A DNA stretch of 64,000 bases from Pseudomonas fluorescens. GTDB lineage: Bacteria; Pseudomonadota; Gammaproteobacteria; Pseudomonadales; Pseudomonadaceae. The position numbers were made by a program, and so were the translations under genes. The notes beneath the pieces are model-generated. The model did no database searches. It was not told the DNA's origin and saw only the letters and a program-made list of their open reading frames with translations. Below, piece after piece: positions 45,267-52,964 of this stretch; position 1 is the first letter of the stretch; every line of letters begins with the position of its first letter. The stretch is from the NCBI RefSeq assembly GCF_001307155.1, contig NZ_CP012830.1:6012501-6076500 (forward strand), in the 5' to 3' direction.

Positions 45267-45575
45267 ATGCCTGCTATCCCTCTCGAACATGGTCTGGCGG
45301 TTGCCGGCATCCTGTTCTGCCTCGGTCTGGTTGGCCTGATGGTCCGCCGCAACATTCTTTTCGTGCTGATGAGCCTGGAGGTCATGATGAATGCCTCCGC
45401 ACTGGCGTTCATCGTTGCCGGTAGCCGTTGGGGCCAGCCGGATGGACAGATCATGTTCATCCTGGTGATCAGCCTGGCAGCTGCCGAGGCCAGTATTGGC
45501 CTGGCGATTCTGTTGCAGCTGCATCGCCGCTTCCACACTCTCGATATCGACGCTGCCAGCGAGATGCGCGGATGA
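45267..45575 (+). CDS. nuoK: NADH-quinone oxidoreductase subunit K
   Basis: Small membrane subunit in the proton path. 102 residues, three helices. The conserved Glu residues of the family are seen in LFVLMSLEVMMNASALAFI and in ISLAAAEASIGLAILLQL. The TGA overlaps the nuoL ATG by 4 bases (ATGA). Confidence 0.97.
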   Translation: MPAIPLEHGLAVAGILFCLGLVGLMVRRNILFVLMSLEVMMNASALAFIVAGSRWGQPDGQIMFILVISLAAAEASIGLAILLQLHRRFHTLDIDAASEMRG

Positions 45576-47425
45576 ACCTTCTCTATCTGACTTTCGTATT
45601 CCCCCTGATCGGTTTCCTGCTGCTGTCGTTCTCACGCGGCCGCCTCTCGGAAAACCTCTCGGCGCTAATCGGCGTCGGCTCCGTCGGCCTCTCGGCGATC
45701 GTTGCTGCCTATGTGATCTGGCAGTTCAACGTCGCGCCGCCTGAAGGCGGTCACGTCACCCAGGTGTTGTGGCAGTGGATGTCGGTAGGCGACTTCAAGC
45801 CGAACTTCGCCCTGTACCTGGATGGCCTGTCCGTGACCATGCTCGGTGTGGTCGTCGGCGTGGGCTTCCTGATCCACCTGTTCGCGTCCTGGTACATGCG
45901 CGGTGAAGACGGTTACTCGCGCTTCTTCGCGTACACCAACCTGTTTATCGCCAGCATGCTGTTCCTGGTGCTGGGCGATAACCTGTTGTTCCTGTACTTC
46001 GGTTGGGAAGGCGTGGGCCTGTGCAGCTACCTGTTGATCGGTTTCTACTACAGCAACCGCAACAACGGTAACGCCGCACTCAAAGCCTTCATCGTCACCC
46101 GTATCGGCGACGTGTTCATGGCCATCGGCCTGTTCATCCTGTTCCAACAGTTGGGCACGCTGAACATTCAAGAGCTGCTGGTCAAAGCACCTGAGCACTT
46201 CAAGACCGGTGACTTCTGGATCGTTCTGGCGACCCTGATGCTGCTGGGCGGCGCTGTCGGTAAATCCGCACAACTGCCGCTGCAAACCTGGCTGGCGGAT
46301 GCGATGGCCGGTCCTACCCCGGTTTCGGCACTGATCCACGCCGCGACCATGGTGACCGCCGGTGTCTACCTGATCGCCCGTACCCACGGTCTGTTTGCGT
46401 TGGCGCCGGACATCCTGCACCTGGTCGGCATCGTCGGCGGTGTGACGCTGGTGCTTGCCGGTTTCGCAGCTCTGGTACAAACCGACATCAAACGTATCCT
46501 CGCCTACTCGACCATGAGCCAGATCGGCTACATGTTCCTGGCGCTGGGCGTCGGTGCCTGGGAAGGCGCGATCTTCCACCTGATGACCCACGCGTTCTTC
46601 AAGGCGCTGCTGTTCCTTGCTTCCGGCGCGGTGATCGTTGCCTGCCACCACGAGCAGAACATCTTCAAGATGGGCGGTCTGTGGAAGAAACTGCCACTGG
46701 CCTACGCCAGCTTCATCGTCGGCGGCGCGGCCCTTGCAGCCCTGCCACTGGTGACCGCAGGTTTCTACTCGAAAGACGAAATCCTCTGGGAAGCCTTTGC
46801 CAGCGGCAACCACGGTCTGCTCTATGCAGGTCTGGTGGGTGCCTTCATGACGTCGCTGTACACCTTCCGCCTGATCTTCATCGCGTTCCACGGTGAAGTG
46901 AAGACCGAAGCCCACGCCGGTCACGGCATCGCTCACTGGCTGCCACTGTCGGTGCTGATCGTACTGTCGACCGCCATTGGCGCGATGATCGTTCCGCCAC
47001 TGCACGGCGTACTGCCAGAAAGCGTTGGGCATGCCGGCGGCGAAGCCAAGCACAGCCTGGAACTGGCCTCGGGTGCTATCGCCCTGTCCGGTATCCTGCT
47101 GGCCGCGCTGCTGTTCCTCGGCAAGCGTCGCTTCGTCACCGCCATCGCCAACAGCGGCATCGGCCGTCTGCTCACGGCCTGGTGGTTCGCGGCCTGGGGC
47201 TTCGACTGGATCTACGACAAACTGTTCGTCAAGCCGTACCTTGCGATCAGCCACATGCTGCGCAAAGACCCGTTCGACCAAACCATCGGTTTGATCCCGC
47301 GGATGGCCAAAGGGGGCCACAACTCCCTGAGCCGTACCGAAACTGGTCAACTGCGTTGGTACGCTGCCTCGATGGCTGCTGGTGCCGTGCTGGTTATCGG
47401 CGCTGTCGTGCTGGTAGCGGTCTGA
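45572..47425 (+). CDS. nuoL: NADH-quinone oxidoreductase subunit L
   Basis: Distal antiporter-like proton-pumping subunit with the long lateral helix. 617 residues, some 16 membrane helices. Conserved parts: LFLYFGWEGVGLCSYLLIGF (about 135-154), GKSAQLPLQTWLADAMAGPT and SALIHAATMVTAGVYLIART. ATG 45572 is chosen because of the overlap with nuoK and the match MNLLYLTFVFPLIGF; the longer frame runs inside nuoK. Confidence 0.97.
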   Translation: MNLLYLTFVFPLIGFLLLSFSRGRLSENLSALIGVGSVGLSAIVAAYVIWQFNVAPPEGGHVTQVLWQWMSVGDFKPNFALYLDGLSVTMLGVVVGVGFLIHLFASWYMRGEDGYSRFFAYTNLFIASMLFLVLGDNLLFLYFGWEGVGLCSYLLIGFYYSNRNNGNAALKAFIVTRIGDVFMAIGLFILFQQLGTLNIQELLVKAPEHFKTGDFWIVLATLMLLGGAVGKSAQLPLQTWLADAMAGPTPVSALIHAATMVTAGVYLIARTHGLFALAPDILHLVGIVGGVTLVLAGFAALVQTDIKRILAYSTMSQIGYMFLALGVGAWEGAIFHLMTHAFFKALLFLASGAVIVACHHEQNIFKMGGLWKKLPLAYASFIVGGAALAALPLVTAGFYSKDEILWEAFASGNHGLLYAGLVGAFMTSLYTFRLIFIAFHGEVKTEAHAGHGIAHWLPLSVLIVLSTAIGAMIVPPLHGVLPESVGHAGGEAKHSLELASGAIALSGILLAALLFLGKRRFVTAIANSGIGRLLTAWWFAAWGFDWIYDKLFVKPYLAISHMLRKDPFDQTIGLIPRMAKGGHNSLSRTETGQLRWYAASMAAGAVLVIGAVVLVAV

Positions 47426-47464
47426 TATGAACCTTGCGAACTTGCGAAAGGAAACGAGCCCGTC

Positions 47465-48997
47465 ATGATTTTGCCATGGCTAATCCTGATCCCCTTCATC
47501 GGCGGCCTGCTGTGCTGGATGGGTGAGCGCTTCGGCGCTACCCTCCCCCGCTGGATTGCGCTGATCACCATGTCCCTGCTGCTCTCCCTCGGCCTCTGGC
47601 TGTGGGCCCACGGTGACTATTCATTTGCTCCGGCGCCTGGCGCCGATCAGACCTGGGCGCTTGAGTTCAAGCATGTCTGGATCGAGCGCTTCGGCATCAA
47701 CGTGCACCTGGCCCTCGACGGCCTGTCGCTGTTGATGATCATGCTGACCGGTCTGCTGGGTGTCCTCTCGGTACTCTGCTCGTGGAAAGAGATCCAGCGT
47801 CACGTTGGCTTCTTCCACCTGAACCTGATGTGGATCCTGGGCGGTGTCGTCGGCGTGTTCCTGGCGCTCGACCTGTTCATGTTCTTCTTCTTCTGGGAAA
47901 TGATGCTGGTGCCGATGTATTTCCTCATCGCGCTCTGGGGTCACAGCTCTTCGGACGGCAAGAAAACCCGGATCTACGCGGCGACCAAGTTCTTCATCTT
48001 CACTCAGGCCAGCGGCCTGATCATGCTGGTGGCGATCCTGGGTCTGGTACTGGTCAACTTCAACAGCACGGGCGTGATTACTTTCAACTACGCCGACCTG
48101 TTGAAAACCAAGATGTCGCTGACCACCGAGTACGTTCTGATGCTTGGCTTCTTCATCGCCTTCGCGGTGAAGCTGCCGGTAGTGCCGTTCCACTCCTGGC
48201 TGCCGGATGCTCACGCACAGGCACCGACTGCGGGTTCCGTTGACCTGGCCGGTATTCTGCTGAAGACCGCTGCGTACGGTCTGCTGCGTTTCGCCCTGCC
48301 GTTGTTCCCGAATGCGTCGGCCGAGTTCGCGCCGTTCGCCATGGCCCTGGGTCTGGTCGGGATCTTCTACGGTGCGTTCCTAGCTTTCGCCCAGACCGAC
48401 ATCAAGCGCCTGGTTGCGTACTCCAGCGTTTCGCACATGGGCTTCGTGTTGATCGGCATCTACTCCGGCAGCCAGTTGGCCCTGCAAGGCGCAGTGATCC
48501 AGATGCTCGCGCACGGCCTGTCGGCAGCGGCACTCTTTATCCTCTGCGGCCAGCTCTACGAGCGCACCCACACTCGCGACATGCGTGAGATGGGCGGCCT
48601 GTGGTCGAAGATCGCCTACCTGCCTGCCATCAGCCTGTTCTTCGCTGCAGCTTCGCTGGGCTTGCCGGTGACCGGTAACTTCGTCGGTGAGTTCCTGATC
48701 CTGATCGGCACCTTTGCCAGCGCGCCGTGGGTCACCGTGATCGCGACTGCCGGCCTGGTGTTCGGTTCGGTCTACTCGCTGATCATGATTCACCGTGCCT
48801 ACTTCGGTCCGTCCAAATCGGACGCCGTGCTGCATGGCATGGATACTCGCGAAATGATCATGGTGGTTGGACTGGCAGCACTGCTGATTTACATCGGCGT
48901 CTACCCGCAACCGTTCCTCGATACCTCTGCCGCGACGATGCATGGCGTGCAGCAATGGTTCGGTACCGCCTTCACTCAACTCGCTTCGGCCCGGTAA
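47465..48997 (+). CDS. nuoM: NADH-quinone oxidoreductase subunit M
   Basis: Antiporter-like proton-pumping subunit. 510 residues, about 14 helices. Conserved pump residues in FFFWEMMLVPMYFLIALWG (Glu near 144), KLPVVPFHSWLPDAHAQAPT and SHMGFVLIGIYSGSQLAL. It starts 39 bases after nuoL with GAAAGGAAACGAG upstream. Confidence 0.97.
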   Translation: MILPWLILIPFIGGLLCWMGERFGATLPRWIALITMSLLLSLGLWLWAHGDYSFAPAPGADQTWALEFKHVWIERFGINVHLALDGLSLLMIMLTGLLGVLSVLCSWKEIQRHVGFFHLNLMWILGGVVGVFLALDLFMFFFFWEMMLVPMYFLIALWGHSSSDGKKTRIYAATKFFIFTQASGLIMLVAILGLVLVNFNSTGVITFNYADLLKTKMSLTTEYVLMLGFFIAFAVKLPVVPFHSWLPDAHAQAPTAGSVDLAGILLKTAAYGLLRFALPLFPNASAEFAPFAMALGLVGIFYGAFLAFAQTDIKRLVAYSSVSHMGFVLIGIYSGSQLALQGAVIQMLAHGLSAAALFILCGQLYERTHTRDMREMGGLWSKIAYLPAISLFFAAASLGLPVTGNFVGEFLILIGTFASAPWVTVIATAGLVFGSVYSLIMIHRAYFGPSKSDAVLHGMDTREMIMVVGLAALLIYIGVYPQPFLDTSAATMHGVQQWFGTAFTQLASAR

Positions 48998-49004
48998 GAG
49001 CGCT

Positions 49005-50468
49005 ATGGACTTTACGATTCAACACTTTATCGCGCTTGCGCCATTGTTGATCACCAGCGCCACGATCATCGTGGTGATGCTGGCGATCGCCTGGCGCCGC
49101 AACCACTCGCAGACCTTCCTGCTGTCGGTCGCGGGTCTGAACCTGGCCTTGCTGTCGATCCTACCAGCCTTGAAAGTCGCGCCCCTGGCCGTGACGCCCT
49201 TGCTGCAGATCGACAGCTTTGCCTGCCTGTACATGGCGCTGATCCTGGTCGCCACCCTCGCTTGCGTCACTCTCGCCCATGCCTACCTCGGCGAAGGCGG
49301 TACGGGTTACCCGGGCAACCGTGAAGAACTGTACCTGCTGATCCTGATGGCCGCCGCCGGTGGCCTGGTTCTGGTCAGCGCGCAGCACCTGGCCGGGTTG
49401 TTCGTCGGTCTGGAACTGCTCTCGGTACCGGTCTACGGTCTGGTGGCCTATGCCTTCTTCAACAAGCGCTCACTGGAAGCCGGCATCAAGTACATGGTGC
49501 TGTCGGCAGCCGGTTCTGCGTTCCTGTTGTTCGGTATGGCCCTGCTCTACGCCGAAGCTGGCACCCTGAGCTTCAGCGGCATCGGCCACGCCCTTGCGGC
49601 CACCGGCCTGCCAAGCCCGCTGGCGCAGATGGGCCTGGGCATGATGCTGATCGGCCTGGCATTCAAGCTGTCGCTGGTACCGTTCCACCTCTGGACGCCG
49701 GACGTCTACGAAGGTGCCCCGGCACCGGTTGCAGCATTCCTGGCCACCGCCTCGAAAGTTGCCGTGTTCGCGGTCATGGTGCGTTTGTTCCAGATCTCGC
49801 CAGTGGCCAGCAGCGGTGTGTTGAGCACCGTGCTGACCGTGATCGCGATTGCCTCGATCCTGTTCGGTAACCTGTTGGCACTGACCCAGAGCAACCTCAA
49901 GCGTCTGCTGGGTTACTCGTCCATCGCGCACTTCGGTTACCTGCTGATCGCCCTGGTGGCGAGCAAGGGTCTGGCGATGGAAGCCATCGGCGTGTACCTG
50001 GTCACCTACGTGATCACCAGCCTCGGTGCTTTCGGCGTGATCACCCTGATGTCCTCGCCTTACAAAGGCCGCGACGCAGACGCACTGTACGAGTACCGCG
50101 GCCTGTTCTGGCGTCGTCCGTACCTGACCGCCGTTCTGACCGTGATGATGTTGTCGCTGGCCGGCATCCCGCTGACCGCAGGCTTCATCGGCAAGTTCTA
50201 CATCATCGCCACCGGTGTCGAATCTCACCAATGGTGGCTGGTCGGCTCCCTGGTACTGGGCAGCGCCATCGGCGTCTTCTACTACCTGCGCGTGATGGTC
50301 ACCCTGTACCTGATCGAGCCAAACCTGCGTCGCGTCGACGCCCAGTTGCACTGGGAACAAAAGGCAGGCGGCGTGATGCTGCTGGCCATCGCAGTGCTGG
50401 CGTTCTTCCTCGGCCTGTACCCACAGCCGTTGCTGGCACTGGTTCAGCAGACTGGCCTGGCGGGTTGA
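49005..50468 (+). CDS. nuoN: NADH-quinone oxidoreductase subunit N
   Basis: Third antiporter-like subunit, last gene of the operon. 487 residues, about 14 helices. Motifs: LFVGLELLSVPVYGLVAYAF (Glu near 133), KLSLVPFHLWTPDVYEGAPA and SIAHFGYLLIALVASKG. ATG 49005 lies 7 bases after the nuoM stop, with AAGAG upstream. A clear terminator follows. Confidence 0.97.
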   Translation: MDFTIQHFIALAPLLITSATIIVVMLAIAWRRNHSQTFLLSVAGLNLALLSILPALKVAPLAVTPLLQIDSFACLYMALILVATLACVTLAHAYLGEGGTGYPGNREELYLLILMAAAGGLVLVSAQHLAGLFVGLELLSVPVYGLVAYAFFNKRSLEAGIKYMVLSAAGSAFLLFGMALLYAEAGTLSFSGIGHALAATGLPSPLAQMGLGMMLIGLAFKLSLVPFHLWTPDVYEGAPAPVAAFLATASKVAVFAVMVRLFQISPVASSGVLSTVLTVIAIASILFGNLLALTQSNLKRLLGYSSIAHFGYLLIALVASKGLAMEAIGVYLVTYVITSLGAFGVITLMSSPYKGRDADALYEYRGLFWRRPYLTAVLTVMMLSLAGIPLTAGFIGKFYIIATGVESHQWWLVGSLVLGSAIGVFYYLRVMVTLYLIEPNLRRVDAQLHWEQKAGGVMLLAIAVLAFFLGLYPQPLLALVQQTGLAG

Positions 50469-50497
50469 TCGCTTAAGCGATACGCAGCAGAAAACAC

Positions 50498-50524
50498 AAA
50501 CGGCACCTTCGGGTGCCGTTTTTG
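50498..50524 (+). terminator. nuo operon terminator
   Basis: AAACGGCACC (50498-50507), tetraloop TTCG, GGTGCCGTTT (50512-50521), then TTT. 30 bases past nuoN. Confidence 0.95.
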
Positions 50525-50642
50525 CGTTTGGGGGACTGCTCTCCCCTTTCTCGGAATATGCCTGCAAAGAGACCGGTGGCAGCTGACATCCGGCTGATGC
50601 AACCAAGCGCTAAGGTGAGTGACGGGCTATCAGGAGCATTCA

Positions 50643-50735
50643 ATGAAACAGGATATTTTTTCAGACGTGGTCGAAGGTTTTAAATGCCTGGCGACTGAGC
50701 AACAACGCAACATTCTGGTAAGGGGTACTCCCGAA
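50643..50735 (+). pseudogene. Remnant of an XRE-type antitoxin gene (N-terminal stub)
   Basis: A good ribosome site (AGGAG) precedes ATG 50643, and about 25 codons read MKQDIFSDVVEGFKCLATEQ. This is the start I recall from HTH antitoxins of HigBA/NadS-like pairs (usual form MKQDIFSDIVEGF). After that, similarity stops and no HTH follows, although the frame stays open into the next antitoxin. Best read as a truncated relic left by recombination. From memory of the family; moderate certainty. Confidence 0.45.
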
Positions 50736-50814
50736 TCGCCAGCACCCTCAAAAACCTCTCGACCTTTCACCGCTAACTCGACACATGACAACGCGACCTA
50801 TTGTCCGCTCACCT

Positions 50815-50852
50815 TTGCCTACCCCAAAAATTCTGGCTATATTTGTCCAGAA
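50815..50852 (+). promoter_or_regulatory. Promoter and operator of the Phd/VapC-type pair
   Basis: TTGCCT (50815-50820), 17-base gap, TATATT (50838-50843). An inverted repeat TTCTGG (50831-50836) / CCAGAA (50847-50852) straddles the -10 and is a likely autoregulatory operator. The start codon is 16 bases further on. Confidence 0.6.
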
Positions 50853-50867
50853 TATTGGAGGGGCATC

Positions 50868-51107
50868 ATGATCATCGTTCCGTTAGGTGAAGCAAAAAAC
50901 AATTTGTCCAAACTGGTCGATGACGCTGCTTCCGGACAGATCATCACGATCGCTAAACATGGCCGAGCCCTTGCCCGCCTTGTTCCCGTGGGAAAACCCT
51001 CCGGACGGCGCATCGGAGCGATGAAAGGCAAACTGACCCTGCCTGAAGACTTTGATGCGCCGCTACCGGATGAGATGCTGGACGCATTTGAAGGGACTCC
51101 TGGATGA
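50868..51107 (+). CDS. Type II antitoxin, Phd/YefM family
   Basis: 79 residues. Neutralises its partner toxin by binding it and represses their promoter (family knowledge). The N-terminal Phd/YefM fold shows as VPLGEAKNNLSKLVDDAASG and IITIAKHGRALARLVPVG. The C-terminal toxin-binding tail is GKLTLPEDFDAPLPDEMLDA, the usual motif of partners of COG3744-type PIN toxins. ATG 50868 is chosen because GGAGGGG precedes it; the frame is open to 50619 but that is the relic. Overlaps the toxin by ATGA. Confidence 0.9.
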   Translation: MIIVPLGEAKNNLSKLVDDAASGQIITIAKHGRALARLVPVGKPSGRRIGAMKGKLTLPEDFDAPLPDEMLDAFEGTPG

Positions 51108-51481
51108 GGGTCTTACTCGATACACATATTCTGCTTTGGACTCTCAGTGATGATCCAAAACTATCCGGCAGAGCCAGAAAACTCATTGAGAGCGCCGCTG
51201 AGATTTACATCAGCGCAGCTACTTTCTGGAAGATGGCGATCAAGGTTGGGCTGGGAAAGCTAAGCGTTGATTTGGAAGAGGTTCGAGAATACTGCCTCGA
51301 AAGCGGTTTCATAGAGTTGCCTGTCACTTCAGAACACGCCATTGCAGTGAAAGACCTCGAACATCACCATCGCGATCCGTTCGATCGCCTTATTGTTGCA
51401 ACTGCAATCACAGAACCAATGAAGCTACTCACCGCCGACCCTTTAGTCGCCAAATACACATCACTCGCTATTTTGGTTTAA
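51104..51481 (+). CDS. PIN-domain toxin, VapC-like, with altered active site
   Basis: 125 residues, predicted Mg-dependent RNase toxin (COG3744 type). Acidic site residues: Asp6 in LLDTHILLW, Asp91 and Asp94 in HHRDPFDRLIVA, Asp112 in LLTADP. Odd: the second catalytic acid, normally Glu in the W-E-x-A-I-K motif, is Lys43 here (TFWKMAIKVGLGKL, codon AAG). One G-to-A change would explain it. This may cripple metal binding, so the toxin could be weak or dead. Coupled to the antitoxin, with its own terminator. Confidence 0.9.
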   Translation: MRVLLDTHILLWTLSDDPKLSGRARKLIESAAEIYISAATFWKMAIKVGLGKLSVDLEEVREYCLESGFIELPVTSEHAIAVKDLEHHHRDPFDRLIVATAITEPMKLLTADPLVAKYTSLAILV

Positions 51482-51518
51482 CTGGTTCTATCTCAACAAA
51501 GATTACGTCCATCAAACA

Positions 51519-51547
51519 AAAACCCGCACTAGGCGGGTTTTGTTTTT
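51519..51547. terminator. Bidirectional terminator toxin / cysS
   Basis: AAACCCGC (51520-51527), loop ACTAG, GCGGGTTT (51533-51540), then TGTTTTT, with AAAAA before. Lies between the convergent toxin and cysS genes. Confidence 0.9.
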
Positions 51548-51561
51548 AGCTCAAGCAGGCT

Positions 51562-52944
51562 TCAGTCAGCCAGGCGCCAGGTCGTGCCGCCCTTGCCGTC
51601 TTCCAGCACCACGCCCATGGCGGTGAGCTGGTCGCGGATGCGGTCCGACTCGGCCCAGTCCTTGTTGGCACGGGCGGTCAGGCGCGCCTGAATCAGCGCC
51701 TCGACTTCTGCTGCATCGACCCGGCCTTCAGCGCCGGCTTGCAGGAAGTCATCGGCTTCAAGCTGCAACACGCCAAGCACACTGGCCAGTTCTTTCAGGC
51801 GTGCCGCCAGACCTGCCGCCGCGTTTAGATCGCTCTCACGCAGACGGTTGATCTCGCGCACCATCTCGAACAGCACCGCGCAGGCTTCCGGCGTGCCGAA
51901 GTCGTCGTTCATCACCTGGGTGAAACGTTCGACAAAGGCTTCGCCACCGGCGGCCGGAACCGTCGGCAAGCCTTTCAGCGCGTGGTAGAAACGCTCCAGA
52001 GCGCCTTTGGCGTCCTTGAGGTTGTCTTCCGAGTAGTTGATCGCGCTGCGGTAGTGACTCGATACCAGCAGGTAACGCACGACTTCCGGGTGGTACTTGT
52101 CGAGCACGTCGCGAATGGTGAAGAAGTTATTCAAGGACTTGGACATCTTCTCGCCATTGATGCGAATCATCCCGCAATGCATCCACGCGTTGGCGTAGGT
52201 CTTGCCGGTGGCCGCTTCGCTCTGGGCGATTTCGTTTTCGTGGTGCGGGAACTCAAGGTCGCTGCCGCCGCCATGAATATCGAAGGTCTCGCCAAGGCAG
52301 CAGGTCGACATCACCGAGCACTCGATGTGCCAGCCCGGACGCCCGGCGCCCCATGGCGATTCCCAGCTCGGCTCACCCGGTTTGGCGGCTTTCCACAAGA
52401 CGAAGTCCAGCGGGTCCTGTTTCGACTCGTCGACTTCGATGCGGGCGCCGATGCGCAGGTCTTCGATTTTCTTGCGCGACAGCTTGCCGTAGCCCATGAA
52501 CTTGGCGACGCGGTAGTACACGTCGCCGTTACCCGGCGCGTAGGCGTAGCCCTTGTCGATCAGGGTCTGGATCATAGCGTGCATGCCGGCGATGTGGCCG
52601 GTGGCACGCGGTTCCATGTCCGGCTTGAGGATGTTCAAGCGCGACTCGTCTTCGTGCATTGCCGCGATCATGCGCTCGGTCAACGCTTCGAACGACTCGC
52701 CGTTTTCACGGGCGCGGTTGATGATCTTGTCGTCGATGTCAGTGATGTTGCGCACGTAGGTCAGGTCGTAACCGCTGAACCGCAACCAGCGGGTCACCAG
52801 GTCGAACGCGACCATGCTGCGGCCGTGGCCCAGGTGGCAGTAGTCGTACACGGTCATCCCGCAGACGTACATGCGCACCTTGTTGCCATCCAGCGGCTTG
52901 AAGACTTCTTTGCTCTTGGTGAGTGTGTTGTAGATCGTAAGCAC
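51562..52944 (-). CDS. cysS: Cysteinyl-tRNA synthetase
   Basis: Class I enzyme charging tRNA-Cys. 460 residues, as E. coli CysS (461). Zinc and Cys-binding site begins with YVCGMTVYDYCHLGHGRS (about 26-43), including the HIGH-type HLGH; KMSKS loop is NGEKMSKSLNNFFTI (about 264-278). His/Cys zinc ligands appear in GWHIECSVMS and EFPHHENEIAQSE. Followed upstream on the same strand by glnS, 20 bases away. Confidence 0.98.
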   Translation of the reverse strand: MLTIYNTLTKSKEVFKPLDGNKVRMYVCGMTVYDYCHLGHGRSMVAFDLVTRWLRFSGYDLTYVRNITDIDDKIINRARENGESFEALTERMIAAMHEDESRLNILKPDMEPRATGHIAGMHAMIQTLIDKGYAYAPGNGDVYYRVAKFMGYGKLSRKKIEDLRIGARIEVDESKQDPLDFVLWKAAKPGEPSWESPWGAGRPGWHIECSVMSTCCLGETFDIHGGGSDLEFPHHENEIAQSEAATGKTYANAWMHCGMIRINGEKMSKSLNNFFTIRDVLDKYHPEVVRYLLVSSHYRSAINYSEDNLKDAKGALERFYHALKGLPTVPAAGGEAFVERFTQVMNDDFGTPEACAVLFEMVREINRLRESDLNAAAGLAARLKELASVLGVLQLEADDFLQAGAEGRVDAAEVEALIQARLTARANKDWAESDRIRDQLTAMGVVLEDGKGGTTWRLAD

Positions 52945-52964
52945 GATTGTTCCTTAAGACTTGA

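Noticed and set aside
50619..50867. 83-residue N-terminal extension of the Phd-type antitoxin
   Set aside because: GGAGGGG before ATG 50868, the promoter at 50815-50843 and the standard Phd/YefM length favour the short form; the upstream part looks like a separate relic.
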